From NCBI GenBank assembly GCA_030737875.1, contig CM060909.1:393523065-393587064 (forward strand): a stretch of 64,000 nucleotides of DNA, written 5' to 3'. This document shows positions 25,252-39,200 of the stretch, piece by piece. Numbering within the stretch: position 1 is the first letter of the stretch; the number at the start of each line of letters is the position of its first letter. Both the position numbers and the translations under genes were made by a program. Below the pieces are notes generated by a model. It did no database searches. It saw only the letters and a program-made list of their open reading frames with translations, and was not told the DNA's origin. The stretch is from Allium sativum (lineage: Eukaryota > Streptophyta > Magnoliopsida > Asparagales > Amaryllidaceae).

Positions 25252-28200
25252 ATTCCAATCGGGAAATTAATTAGTATTATAAAGGAAAATTCATGTGTTG
25301 AATATAAAAATAGTCATGTGTTGACGATGTTCATGTGTTGAAACTATTTATGTGTTGAGTAAAATATTTTTAATAATAAAATCTACGTCTTTATCATATT
25401 TAAAATTAGAACTACTTCACGGTGGAGTCTAATTAAAAATCAAATGATAGATACCATAATTTTATAAAATATTTTACATAACAAAAATAGGCGTGTGTTG
25501 AAAGAAATATAGATTCATGTGTTGAATAGAAAAAATATTCATTTGTTGAATAGAATAACGAATTTATTGAAATATATATAAAGCTGTGTTGATTAGAGTT
25601 GCGCTATTTTGACGTGAACGATATTTATATCGATTATATTCGTTTTTATAATGAATATAGAGAAGAAGTTATTTCAAAATATAACGTTTTGAAAATATTA
25701 TCATTTATATAGTAATGATATGAAATATTCAATTTTGATTTGAAATTGAATATAACGTTGAAATGGTTTTGAAAACGAATTTAAAACGATTTATAAAATA
25801 CGTTTTAAAAGGAAATCGACGAAATATATATATATATATATATATTATATATAATGGCCCGAGTAGAACGCGCCGCGGCAGTTCGTGAATTTTGACCATT
25901 GACTTCGAATGGACAGTACGGGAGATCCGACCGTCGGATTCTCCTAAAACCGGAACCGTTGGGTTCGTATCGAAAAGAGATTTCCAATGAATATTAGAAA
26001 TTTGAAATCTAACGGTTGGATTTGGAATTATGTCCAAATCAATTTCAGAAAAGGTCGCTGTAAGTGCAGTTCGATGGCCGTTGTTGGACATCGACTGTAC
26101 GGGCTTTGATAAAATTATTAAAAATATTAATAATTTGTGTAAAATCATAATTTGTGTATTGGAAAGAATTGGGATGAAAAACTCCACATTTGAAATGATA
26201 AAAATATATTTTTGTCGAAATGAACTAGTTTTGAACTAGAATTAAAATCAATTTATTTTTGAAATAAATAAATTGAATTTGAAAGGGATTTTAAAAATGA
26301 TCAATATTCCCAATACGTGAATTGGACTGGAGTGAATCGAAATTATTTTCGAAATATTTCGATGTTGGATTTCATGACTATACAGATATTGTTATGGGAA
26401 TTTGAAAGATATATTTTATATCGTTATTTCCAATACGATATTTGTTAGTTTCAGAATTTGATATTGAATATAAGCCGATATATTTTCTATTCAGAGCCTT
26501 GTATTTAATATCAAATGTGGTTTGGGTTTATCGTGAACCGTGTTTTAGATGACATTGGTTCTTTAACCCAGTTAAAGACAGGATATTGATTTTTGAAAAG
26601 ATTAAAACTAAGTAGAGTTTTAATGGATCTTTAATTAGATTAAAATGTGAATTTATAATTTAAATGATCAAACTTGAAAGGTGATCGAGAATGGAGTACC
26701 ACCAGTTTTGAGCGATAGTTAAATATTTAATTAGATTTGAACGTGAGGTGGTAATTAATTTTACCGATAACACCGTGGTGTTAGATGTGGAGTATTACCA
26801 GTTTTCTCCATGGGATATATAGGTTGGGATTGGGAAATAAAATAAATAATTACTTCGGTGTGGTTCGCTAATCCCGACTAGTTTGGAAAACCATAATTTG
26901 GTTTGAAATGATATCCAAAGGAAGATTAAAGAATAATTTTAGAAGAATTTATCTTGGATAAAATTAATGGGAACCTATTCCCTCAGAATGTGATTTTGTG
27001 AATAAAAGAATATTCTGAATTGGAATGAGGCGTTCGTTGTGGTTGTGTAACATATACGTGGGTTATTCAGAAAGGCCGGGTTTATACCCATTCTGAATAA
27101 CCGATTCGACGAGATGTCGAAGATGAAGACGGTGGTCGAAGACCGGAAGTCTTCACATCGTTTGGGTGATTACTGATGATCTTGATTGGGCTGTACACCC
27201 AGGATGAGGGAAACAGTTGGTGATCGTCCAGACGTACTTGGAGATGGATGGATATGCGAGGAAAGTGCCTCCGGTTTCGTTCAGACCCAGAATAAACTTG
27301 TAAATGGATTGTGTGTCTGACATTGGATTTTATTCTGTGTTGATTGATCTCTATTAAATATACATCTGTTTGGCGGCGGAGAATTTATTCTCTTGCTTAA
27401 CGCCCTTCTCTGAGACGTACGAGCTTAGAGGTTGTATATCGATGGACATCAGTCGCATGGAGTGAATTGCCAGTGTGACACGCGTAAGTGGCAATTGATC
27501 AAGGCTTCTGTTGAAAAGCAAAGTCTTGTGGTTGATGATCAAAGCACGGCCTGTGTGGCGTAGCTTTGTGTATAACGTGAATTCGCGAGCCTCACACCTC
27601 GGTATGAGTTAAAAACGGGATACGGACCCAAGGAGTGCACGACGTTTCTTTCTAGCTAGGGTGGTGTCAGTGACCTACCAGCCCTGACATTTATATACTT
27701 TTCACCTGTGTGGTTGTTGGATACGAGGCGCCTCAGATATAGGTCTGTAAGGACCGGGAAACGTGTGTTCAGGAATTGCCAATCCTCAAAAGTAAGAGAG
27801 GACCGGCCTTGGAGGCTCCAAAGGATCAGAGTGGGGTCCTGAGGCATTGCTAGAGTGTCTCGAACGCGGAGAGGAGCTTGCCCCTTGCCTCGACACATGA
27901 CGGAAATCCAATTTCTAATACGTGATATTGCGGTTTTAATTGTAGAACTAGTACGGCGATATGATAGATGGTACCCATGCCGCCTATGATTGATATTTAT
28001 GATTTGAATTGTTTTGACACTATACACTTATAATAGTATCAAATGATTTGTTTAAAACGTACCAAGCATGTTTGGCTATTATAAGGGAAAACTCTATCCT
28101 CCGGCTTGCGTTGCATTGTGTGATGGGACCTGGGTCTTATAATAGCTTCATTTTTCCAAAAAGCATTGCGTTGTTTTGTTATATGCACTAGTATTCTTGG

Positions 28201-28663
28201 GAGGAAACCCGTTCCGTGTTATACGGCGTGGTCCCTTGAATTATTATCTTTAAAATAAAGTTTTAAATAACTGTTTTAGTTCTCACACCAGTCACATGAC
28301 TGACCTGGAGTTTATTGATTTAACCTAAACTCTGGGTGCCCCTATTTTCGACACGGGCAGCTAGTAGTTTTGGTTTTGCAGATTTATATTCACAGGATCC
28401 TGATTTACAGCTGGATCGATGCTCGGAAAGCTCTGTATCCGTGTATCACTTTCAGTTATGTTTTGTATAATTTTCCGCTGCTATGTAATTTATTGTAATC
28501 TCTGATATTTGTTGAATGTAATTTATTCATTTATACTCTGTATATTCTTGTATCTGATGGAATTGTTGTAATAACAATGAAATGTTCTTCCGTCTGTGTT
28601 CCGATGTGTGTTGTTCTCAAAGTATCCGCTCTTTCCTTCACGGGGAAGTTACAGGTTCTTACA

Positions 28664-28668
28664 ATTTC
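28664..28668. repeat. TSD of LARD element, right copy (ATTTC)
   Basis: Pairs with 8126-8130. Confidence 0.85.
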
Positions 28669-29045
28669 CATAGTGACCATTCTGAATTTTCAACTGGGGA
28701 TAACTTTTTATTCCCGCTACTAAATTTTGAATTTTCAGATTCGTTGGAAAGATATTTTCAAATAAATTTAATATTTTTGGTTTTACAAAAATCCGGTTTA
28801 ACCTATACATTCATTTGAAATTTGAAATCGAATTTTCAAACTACCGCGTCATTTCAGGTTCGTTATATAATTAAAATAAATATTTATATTCTAACTTCGA
28901 TTCAAATAAATATATATGTTCTAATTCTATTCAAAATAATTTTCTCTTCGTTGTTATTTAAAATAATTCATTTAAAATATTCAAAATTCACAAAAATTGC
29001 CAAAATAAAATTTTTAAATTGGTTCTGATATTCCAGGTTGTTACA
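28669..29045 (-). repeat. A-rev1 solo LTR, 5'-terminal 377 bp
   Basis: Reverse complement of the first part of a family A LTR. It resumes exactly where 8130 stopped (joined, the sequence aligns with the region about 8490-8520 of the 5' LTR in reverse). Ends GTTGTTACA, followed by TAATG. Confidence 0.85.
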
Positions 29046-29050
29046 TAATG
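29046..29050. repeat. TSD of A-rev1, right copy (TAATG)
   Basis: Pairs with 1714-1718. Confidence 0.85.
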
Positions 29051-29553
29051 CATCAAACAATGCGCATTTTATAGTACTAGCGCATACATTTCTACATTTA
29101 TACTACATTTTGATGCATAACTGAAATATATGCAGAAATGTATGCAACTATTACAAATAAGTGCATCATTTGATGCATAAAACTGGTGATTCGTTGTTTT
29201 TTTTTGTTTTTTGAGTTGTTTTTTGGTGGTTTTAACACCTGAATTTGATGACGATTAGTTGTTGTATTTAATTATGATTTTTCATGATTTTTTATTTTAT
29301 TGCTGATTTTTTAAAGATTTTTCGAAAAATAGGGACCTAATTTATAAAAATCTAAGGGAGGGTTGTGAGCCTAATTTCGAAACTTAACAGGATGTGAGAA
29401 AAACTGACCCTATTAGTAAACTATAAAAAAATATTCTTCCCTTACCTTACCAACCAAGTTTCGTACACCTTTCAAAAACATAGTGAAAAGAAACTTACCA
29501 GCCTACCCTTCTCTATGTACACACTATACTTTCTATTACTTAGGTTTTAAGTT

Positions 29554-29611
<58 letters not shown>

Positions 29612-32600
29612 TCAAATTACATCTTTTCCAGCATCCTACAACTACCTACCTTCATCTACCTATGGCGTGACAAGCCTTCTGTAAACCTAATCTACATTCT
29701 ACCACCCTATATCTTGCCCTCCAAGAAATTTCATCCTGTGCATGCCAAGTTGCCTGGGTATATAAATTCATTATCAAGGCATTCATTCTTTTCTTCCCTT
29801 CAGCAAATGCGTTCCTGCGTGAATCACCAAAGCATACAGAAATCGAAAACAAATCGTATACTTCATAAAAAAATTCGAAACCAATATTTTCATGCTTATT
29901 TGGGATTTCTCTCCATGACGGTATTCTTTTCATGCAACTTAACGCAATAGTTTCAAGATCGAAAATAGCCCAGCATAGCTAGGGTTAAGGATTGTAGAGA
30001 ATCGAAGCATCATTTGGTAAAATGAGGTTTGTTTCTGGGTTTCTGGGATCGAGAGGCGTATGTATGCAAAATTTTGTGAAATGCTGTGAAAATTAATGTC
30101 GATCCAATACTGTATATGTGCATGGCATGTTATGACACGGTGGAGATAGAGACTTCGAATGGTATATGAGAGTGATGGAGGTGTAGAGCGCGGGTAGAGA
30201 AGAAGGATGGTGGCTTTGGTTTTGGGTTTAGTGGGGTGTTGGTGGAAGTATGGTAATTGGAAATGGTGGAAATGACCATTACAAATAAAGGAGGAGCAAT
30301 AGTTTTGTATGAGGGGAGAATAAGAAGTTTACTGGAGTATACACGGGTCGGGAATTTTTAAGGAATGCGGCGTTAGGCCGAATTTGAGTAAAGGTGAGGC
30401 CCAAAAACTATGATTTAAGTTTTAGTTTAATTTAAATATATATATACAAACTTTTAAATGATATATCTCGTTGTTACGTGGTCAGATTTACAAATGGTCT
30501 GATCCGTTGGAATCATATGTTCACAGGCTACATACTGGAATTGATTTGGGGAGATTCAGAGCACATTAAAATTTTAGGCAAATTAAAACGTCTGACCAGA
30601 TCTATCGAACGTTAATCGTTATTCAATGATTAACCACCAATGTGAGTTAACTCATTAACTCTGTCTAGTTTTATAATTATATAAACGTATTTTAATATTG
30701 ATAAATGATGATTGGATACTGTGTGAACGTTGTTTGGATGAGTTACTAATATATTGGTTGAAATTATAGGTCTAGTTATTATATAAATTGTTGGTTAAAT
30801 ATTGATTTTATTTATTATGATATCTCATATTGGAACGAAATTTATGTTATTTACATTGATTAACATCTGTGGATGCAGGGAAACACGTTGGAGGGATCCA
30901 ACTAGATTCCTCAACATTTAAATTGTGTTTTTCATATATCACGTTATATGATGTAACAAATAATCTGTGGTTGATTATTGTGTGTTTGGGATGTTTGAAT
31001 AACATTGACCCTGAAATAATTAGTATTTAAATACCGTAAAAATATGTTGGAAAAGAATTCAAGTTTTAAAAAGAAAAAATCTATTTTTAAATAGAAATTG
31101 AATTTTCATTGGGCTAGAATATAATAACTTATTTTTAGTTACATAAAACAAATAGTCTGATTTATAAACAATGTTTATAAATGGGTTGAAATAATTATCA
31201 TTGAATAATTTGGGAATATGAATTCAAGTATGAATTTAAAAAGGGAAATGGGAGATCATTTCAAAACAAAACGATGTAATTTACTTCGATGTTCGAAATG
31301 TGAATTGAAATAAATCCATAACGATTTGTAATTAGAATTCAACTATTCGAATGGTATAAAGATAATTTATTTTAGAAATTATATGTTATATAATTCAGAA
31401 TTTGACAAGATAGCTAATATTTGGTTTGAAACCAATAATTTATAACTAAATATGTAATCGAGATTAAGTTATAAACTTGATATAAAATTAACATGAAGTT
31501 TACTTGTAAACGGAGTTTATGAAGTGGAATATGAATATGAATTTATGAATTTACTAGATAATTGGTATTTTAACTTGCAATGGTATTTATAAATAAAAAT
31601 CCAGATTTGATATGGCAAAATGAGTCCAAATTCTATAGAGAAATAATATTCACATTTTAAAGTGGATAATGATTTAAAAGCAAACGTTTGCAGATTAAAA
31701 TGGTTATAAAGGAAATTGGTAATATTTTGGAAATGATTAATTCAAAAATGAATTTAGAAATTGAATTAACCTGAAACGGTGAATTTATTCCGACGTTCGG
31801 AACATTAATCGAATAGAGATTATTCAAAAGAGAATTATACGTTGAAATTCGATTTTAACGAATTTAGAAAAGTACTATTTACTTTCTGATTTTTAATCAA
31901 CATTTAATTAATTAATTATTCAAATTAATGAATAAAAGTTATATTTTGAAGTTAAATATTTTGGAAGCAGGGATTATAATGCTAAGGTCATAATAAATGA
32001 TTTCCGTTAAAGAAGTGGATTCGTAAACTGAATCCAAGAGTTGCATAAGCAATGATTTGATAAGAAATTAAGAAATGAAGTTAAGGATAGACACTGACTG
32101 AAGATTAGTCATATGAATGGCTTTCCGAGTGTTGATCTGATGTTGGTTTTGGCCTTCGGGGTTGGTACATAGGAAATTGTTATCTTACTAGTTTACGGTT
32201 AAGGACTAACGGATGTGGAAGAATAGTGATGCATGAATAAGAATTTGTTAATATATGGAAATGTTTTCCAAGCATTGTGGGAGGTTAAATGGGTTTTAAG
32301 AAACATTTGGGAAAATATGGAAAAAGGGAAATTGGGAAATGAATATGTTTATGATAAATTAACTTAAAAGGGCTCATTGTTGTTTGATGATTGACCGGTA
32401 AAATTTCCATTTGGAAATATGATCATTGGTTGTATGGATATTTTCCTTTGATAGTTAAACAACTGGTTATCAAAGTTTTTTGGCCATTTTTCCATTGTCA
32501 ATACGGAGAGACTAAGATCAGATTTATTATCTGAAAACCACTCCATACGGGCATAAGCATTGCGAATCAAATACGCTGAAGATAATTGAAGATGGAGTTT

Positions 32601-33621
32601 ATGCAAGGGTTGTTCTGGCGATCCTAGGTAGAAATTTCCTAAGATGAATTTACAGAATAGTGCCTTCGATTTGTCTAGTCCCTGGATAACTTGTGTGGAC
32701 AGATGTCTGACAGAGTATACTTAATAGATCGCGTAATTTGATCTCTTCAAACATATTCACGTTTGGTGGCGGAGGAATTCATTTCTCTTAGCTTTATACC
32801 CATGATATTTTTGGGGAAATCAATTTGTGATTTTGTGGGCATGATGATGTGACATTCAAAGTAAATAAATATGTTATCTGTCTATGGGTAAGTTATGACC
32901 TCAAGTCTCTTCAACGGGAAATGGTATAAAATCGGGTAGGTCGCATGGCTAAGTGGATCGCTCCTAATTGGGGTATATTGTCACCATCTAGATAAATTTT
33001 TGTTTGTTCTTCATTCGTTCCTGTATATCTCTCGGGAATACGCTGGGCCCAAACCGTAGGTGGCAAAATATTCGGAACATTCAAGCGAAGTGAATGGCCA
33101 GTCATGTTTAGCCAGGGTTGTAAGATGTTCTAGTTGAATCATATTGTATTTTCTCAAGAGGTACATTGTCGGAAGGTGGTTACGTACCTTGCCATAGTTG
33201 GAAATTCATCCTCCAATAAGAGCCCGTGGTTTTGATTGTATACTATGTATGCAGAGCGTGAGATGTAAACGTTCTGCTAGATTGCTATTTACTTGATTTA
33301 GACACTATTATAATATCATAATAATATTCTTTTAAAGAATATTTTGGGTCATCATAAGGTAAAAACTATCTGTGTTTAAGTGTGGATCGGTCTTACGATT
33401 ATCCTTTCTTTTTAAAAGGATTTTCAGACGTTAAACCAAGTGGTTGGAGTTTACTCATACCAGTCCCATGACTGACCTAGAGTTTATTTTGTTTTGTTTT
33501 ACCCTAAATTCTTGGGTGCCCAAATTTGAACGGACGGTCAAGTAGTCGGGATTTTACAAATATATTGGAAGGGCTTGGAACGAGAGGCTTCAACATTGGA
33601 TAGTTAATATTTATTTCCGCT

Positions 33622-33657
<36 letters not shown>

Positions 33658-33840
33658 ATACTTTGATGATGTATGTAAGTACAAATACAATTTTGTATTT
33701 CAAAGTTATGTTATATAACTATTTTATTCATTCCACAGTGAGATTCATGTTACTCTGACTCTGTTCTGTTGTGTTCTTCTTTTTCTACTCTAATTTTCTT
33801 TCTTTGTACTTCTCACCTTCTAACTTCTTTCTATTAATGA
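29051..33840 (+). repeat. B2 solo LTR, segment 2 (central and 3' part)
   Basis: Continues the 'atgtatgca' tandem array (29050-29190). A CT/CA/TA microsatellite follows (about 29551-29611), then the leader and a GTGAGT site (30642-30647), the 'gcagggaaac...ggatccaact' block (about 30877-30905), the 'ggtggcggaggaattc' block (about 32765) and a hairpin group (about 33461-33515). It aligns with B1 throughout but lacks the large minisatellite block. Open frames at 29483-29950 sit in the leader and are not supported as genes. Confidence 0.8.
33836..33840. repeat. TSD of reverse C solo LTR, left copy (AATGA)
   Basis: Matches 45907-45911 and abuts TGTAACGACCC at 33841. Confidence 0.85.
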
Positions 33841-36264
33841 TGTAACGACCCGCAAATCCGTATTACCTGAGTTGACTAAATATCACACACGTCCAACTCA
33901 AATAACACAGAATCATGAGTCATTATGGGTTAAAGAAGAAAAAATAGAAGAAGGACAGAAAAACAATAACATAGAATCTCACAGCGAAACGAAAAAATAT
34001 AATATCATATATTATAACTTTGAAATACAAAATTTTGTATTATATATACATACCAATATCAGAGTACAATAAAACATTTGATACAACGGAAAATAACTCT
34101 ATAATATCTAACGGTGAAGCCTCCTGCTTCAAAGTCCTCCAAGTGTATCTGTAAAAATCCTGAAGCACTTGACTTCCCATACAAATTTGGGCACCCAAGA
34201 GTTTAGGGAAAAACAAACGAAATAAACTCTGGGTCAGTCATAAGACTGGTGTGAGCAAACTCCAACCATATTGTTTAACCTTGAAAAATCTTTTAAAAGA
34301 AAGGGTAATAGTAAGACCAGCCCACACATAAAAATGGACAGTTTTTACCTTTCTATAACCCAAAATATTTTTGATATCAAAATCCAGTGATATTATAATA
34401 ATATCTAATCAAATAAATAACCAAATAGTAGAACGCTTGCATCTCACGCTCTACATATATAGTATAAAATCAAAAACCGCAGGCCGCTTACTAGAGATTG
34501 GATTCCAACTATGACAAGGTATGGGACCACCCCCCCGATCAGTGTACTCTAGAGGGGATACACTGGGGTTCAGCAAGAACATCTTGCAACCCGGCCACAC
34601 ATGACCGCCTACTCATTTACTTGAGTGTAGCGAATATATTGTCACCTACGGTTGTCGGCCGTCCAACCGTAATCCATAAGATACATAATCAAAAGAACAA
34701 ATAATGAATTTTCTCTAGATCGGTGACAAATATACCCTACTTGGGTATGACCCAACTAGCCATGTTGCCTGCCTGATTTTTTTCATTTTCCAGTTGTAGG
34801 CTGGAGGCTATGTTTATCTTTTTAGAACATCTAGCCACCATATACTTTGAATTCCACATCGTCAAACCCGTCAAATCACTAGTTGATCTTCTAAAAAATA
34901 TTATGGGTATAAAAGCTAAGAGAAATGAATTTCTCCGCCACCAGACATAACAACTTGAAAGATCGTCTTATGTGATCCGTTTGGAACACTCTGTCAGACA
35001 TTCATCCATACAAGTTGTCCCGGGACTGGACAAACAAAATAGCTCTTGCATTTCACTCCATCTCCAATTTCTTCAACATAATCTAATTTGCAACGCCTAT
35101 GCGTATACGGAGTAGTTTTCGGATATTAAATCCAACCGGTCTCTCCGTATTGACAACGATAGTCAAAAATCTTTGATAGTCGGTGAATTAACTATTAAAG
35201 GAAAACAAACATCCATCAAACAATCACTGTCCCTTTTTATATCGATTTCTGGTTATCAAAACTTCTTAAATTTTCGGAAAAATATTCTAACTCCTTAAAT
35301 TTTTGGAAAAATTCGCCAGCACCTCCTTTGTACCGGTCAATAGCTCAAACCCTAACTCGCCTCTCTAGGCCCTTTCCATTCAAAAAGAAAATAAAAAAGC
35401 CAAGCGGCTTGTCCAATAGGCTCATAAAATATCATATGGAAATTTAAACATGTATTTTTTGTTAGGCACTCAAATTAAAATCTTCATTCCCTTCATTCCA
35501 TACCTGTTTAACATGCATACGCCGATTCCTAATTTATTTCAATCAATTTAACCCTTTTCAACTCAATTCGCTAATTAATTCGTTAATTAGCTCTTTTGCC
35601 TAATACACTTTTGATTTGAACATATCATAGTCAAATATAATTTAATTCGCTTATACAAATGTTGGATTCCATTTCTTACTTGAGTTTCATATTTGATTTC
35701 AAACTTAAATTCATAAATCCGATTTACTTGACAGAGGTAAAGTTTGATTCGAAATCCCATTAACTAATTTCTTTTCAAATTAGTTAATACTATACCACAA
35801 TCCAATAATCTATTTTTATATCAAAAATTACTTCATTTATTTTGCTTGAGTTCATATTCACTTGATAACTCAAATACGGATTTTCTAAAAAGATTCGGAT
35901 TTTATTTACTCAAAATCCTTTTAATTTATTAAATAAACCATTATGGTTAAAAACGATTATGGAGTTGTTTTTCTGAAATTTTGATTTTGATATAATTCAA
36001 AATCCATACCACAAAACCTAGATTTTTCTCTTCCATTAGAAAATTATTATTCAATAGGTCTAGGCGTTTCTTGTTTCATCAGATTCTAACTTATATTGAG
36101 TTCTGTATACTCAGTTGAAGTTCGAAACGCCAAATTACGAACTTCCGCGCTGCGGCGAGTTCGTTTTAATTATAATTTAAATATAACGTTAATCTTCGTT
36201 TAGTAAATAAGTTTCAATTCCACTTTCAATATTTTATAATAAACCTGTAATCCAAATCTATTTT
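33841..36264 (-). repeat. C solo LTR, 3' segment
   Basis: Reverse-oriented 3' half, with the 'gggcacccaagagttta' hairpin group, the 'gagaaatgaatttctccgcca' block (about 34921-34942) and a 5'-type module near its junction with A-rev2. No coding region was seen. Confidence 0.75.
36260..36264. repeat. TSD of A-rev2, left copy (ATTTT)
   Basis: Matches 41450-41454. It is low-complexity, so weaker on its own than the other five pairs. Confidence 0.7.
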
Positions 36265-39200
36265 TGAAACGACCCAAACTTCCCCGTAAAGGAAAGTGCG
36301 GATTGCTTTGAGAACAATACTCATCAAAACACAAACAGAAGAACATTTCATTCCTTATTAAAATAATTTACATCAGAGTACAAGAATATAACAGAGTACG
36401 AATAGATAATATACATTGGAAATACAATATCAGAGATTTAAATTACATTTAAATAGCAACGGAAAAATAATACAAAATGCAACTGAAAGAAATACACAGA
36501 TACAGAGCTTTTCGAATATCAATTCAGCTGTAAACCAGTATCCTGTGAATATAATATCTGCAAAAACCAAAACTACTAGCTGTCCGTGTGGAAAATATGG
36601 GCACCCAGAGTTTAGGTTAAAACAATAAACTCCAGGTCAGTCATGAGACTGGTGCGAGAACTAAAACAGTTATTAACTTGGTTTTAAAGTAAGGTAAATC
36701 ATGGGACCACGCCGTATAACACGGAACGGGTTTACTCCACACGAACCTTAGTTTAAAATAAAACAACGTAATGCTTTTTGGAAAAATGAAGCTATTATAA
36801 GACTCAGGTCCCATCACACAATGAACGCAGTCAGAGGATAGAGTTTTGCCTTATAATAGCAAAAAATGCTTGATATGTGAAATTTCATCTTTTATAATTA
36901 CTATAAGTGAAGAAATCAACTTCGAATATAAATGTATCAATCATTGGCGGCATGGATACTATATATCATGTCGCCATACTAGTTCTACAATCAAGACCGC
37001 ATGATGTCGTATTGGAAGTTGGATTTCCATCTATGAACCAAGGCAAGGCGCAGTCCTTCCGCTTCGAGACTCTCTAGCCCGAGCCTCAGGCTTCAGTCGC
37101 AATTGTACCTAGGTAACATGCAGGGCCGGTCCACACTAAGTGCGATGGTGGATTCATAATTCCTAAGCATGCGTTTCCCCGCTCTATGGGGCGTAAAATA
37201 ACCTGGTCAGTAATGTTGACCAGGAAATCTATCAATATATATATCCGAGGCGCCTCTCTATCCATCAAGTAAAAATAAGCAACATCCACATGAGTAAAAT
37301 GTCAGGGCTTGCAAAACGCAAACACCACTCCTAGCTAGAAAGAAACGCAATGCCCTCCGTGCTGTCCTCTCCCGTTTCTGCTTCATATCGAGGTGTGAGG
37401 CTCGCGAAGTAACGCTATACACAAAGCTATGCTAACTAAAGTTGTTCTTTGATCATCATCCACAAGGCACTGCTTTTCAACAAAAGCCTTGATCATTTGC
37501 ATCGTAGAATGCCACATTTTCAATCCATACCATACCATTGATTTCTGCTAATATATAACCTCTAGTCTCAAAGAAGGGTGTTAAGCAAGAGAATAAATTC
37601 TCCGCTACCAAACAGATATATATATTTAGCAGAGATCAACGAATACAGCATAAAGGAATACAACGTCAGACATACTATCCATTTACAAGTCCGTTCTAGG
37701 TCTGAACGAAATCGAAGGCACCTTATTCCTCGTCCCATATGTCCAATACAGGAGAGAGGTCCTCGCATATCCATCGATCTCCAAGTACGTTTGGACGATC
37801 ACCACTTATTACCTTGTCTTAGGGGTACGACCCAATCAAGACATCGGTAATCACCCAAACGATGTGAAGATCTCCGGTCTTCAACACCATCTTTATCTTC
37901 AACTCTTGATCGTCGTAGAAATTATTCAGAATGGGTTAAACCCGGTCTTTCCAAATAACACACGTATTTTATAAACAGGTGCTATAAAACAACCATACGC
38001 CTCATTCCAATTCAGAATATTCTTTTAATAAAATATTCACATTATTAATCTAATTTAAGATTCATTAAAACTCTAATTCAGTTTAAATCTCAAAAATCAT
38101 TACTTAATGATTATTCAAATTTAAGAAATTAATCTTATCATTAACTGGGTTAAAGAACAAATGTTATTTTAAAACATTGTTCGCGATAAACCCAAATTCA
38201 TCTTCTTTTCCAAAATGGAATCTACACGGAAATCATAACAGTATATAATCAATATAAATTTCCGTGTTAGACTAATAATATAAATGGAATAACGACAAGG
38301 CCTTTTAAATTCTATATATATTAATAGTCTTCATTCACAGAAGTTCATCTCAATTATTACCAAATTGAATTCCATTCAATTCCAATTTAAAATATTAAAT
38401 TAGAAAACTTCACTTTGGAACATTTCCATTTAAATCTTAATAAAAGATTTATAAATTCCAAACTATATTTTCACTGTCAATTGGGTTAAAGAACAATTGT
38501 CGTAAAAACACAGTTCACGATAAACCCAATTCACATTTCATTATATTCCAATTACCAAAGATAACTGGAAACTCCAATAATCTTAATTAAAAGATTTATA
38601 CTCCAAAAATATATTTTCACTGTAAAATGGGTTAAAGAACGAATGTCATTAAAAACACAGTTCACAATAAACCCAATTCGCATTTCATTTTATTCCAATT
38701 ACTAAATATAATTGGAAACTCTAATAATTTTAATTAAAAGATTTATAAATTCCAAACAGGGTTTAAGAGCAGTGTTATTTAAGACACCGTTCACGACAAA
38801 CCCAAAATCCAATTTATTTATTCATTTAAAAACATTGAATTTTTATTTCTAGTTAATAACTAGTTCATTTCGATAAAAATATTTTTTTTATCTTTTCAAA
38901 TGTGGAATTTTTCATCCTAATTCTTTCCAAATTACTTATTATGATTTTACAAATTTTTTCCATATTTTTAATAATTTCATTAAGGCCCTTACAGTCGATT
39001 TCCATAAACGGTCATCGAACTGCACTTACAGCAACCTTTTCCAAATTTGATTTGGACATATTTCCAAATCCAACCGTTAGATTTCAAACTTCTTATATTC
39101 ATTGGAAAGCTCTTTTCGATACGAACCCAACGGTTCCAGTTTTAGGAGAATTCGACGGTTGGATCTCCCGTTATGCCAATTTGAAGTTAATGGTCGAAAT

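Larger units (their letters stand above)
8131..28663 (+). mobile_element. LARD-type non-autonomous LTR retrotransposon with 6-kb LTRs and a 2-kb non-coding core
   Basis: Complete element: 5' LTR 8131-14249, internal domain 14250-16256, 3' LTR 16257-28663 (holding a nested 6.35-kb LTR), all flanked by ATTTC. The LTRs differ by only a few bases per 100 where compared by eye. The PBS at 14251 matches plant initiator tRNA-Met except for one change. The PPT zone before 16257 has the GGGGACGAAAA...AAGTGGGGG form known from Tekay/Del chromoviruses. The core has no gag or pol, only sub-65-aa frames, so it could move only with proteins from another element. LARDs (long LTRs, non-coding core) are a known class; here the LTRs make up most of the element, an extreme ratio. 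Assignment to Tekay ancestry is inference from PBS/PPT only. Confidence 0.88.
16257..28663 (+). repeat. 3' LTR of the LARD element, interrupted by solo LTR B1
   Basis: LTR sequence is 16257-18893 plus 25252-28663, about 6.05 kb, collinear with 8131-14249. Begins TGTAACAACCCG and ends GTTCTTACA, followed by ATTTC. The interruption falls at LTR position about 2637. Leader and GTGAGT site lie at about 17110-17480; the 3' hairpin group is at about 28288-28332. Antisense open frames at 17122-17465 overlie the GC-rich leader and are not genes. Confidence 0.87.
1719..29045 (-). mobile_element. Family A solo LTR in reverse orientation (A-rev1), split by the LARD element
   Basis: On the minus strand it begins TGTAACAACC at 29045 and ends GGGTCGCTACA at 1719. 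It is flanked by TAATG on both sides. Its own sequence is 1719-8130 plus 28669-29045, about 6.8 kb. It is the reverse complement of the LTRs at 8131-14249 and 16257-28663, although clearly diverged from them. Shared landmarks include the GC-rich leader (about 7270-7610), the AAAAAT/ATTTTT repeat zone (about 6600-7200) and the 3' hairpin group (about 2068-2112). No PBS, PPT or internal domain is present, so it is a solo LTR. Confidence 0.85.

Noticed and set aside
25729..26187. 152-aa minus-strand frame (similar ones at 5180-5383, 11423-11767, 38902-39243)
   Set aside because: Same sequence in every family A LTR (the second copy of the 5' module). Frame length varies and stops fall at different places, so it is a repeated non-coding block.
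29483..29950. 155-aa plus-strand frame
   Set aside because: It contains translated CT/CA/TA microsatellite and lies in the B2 LTR leader.
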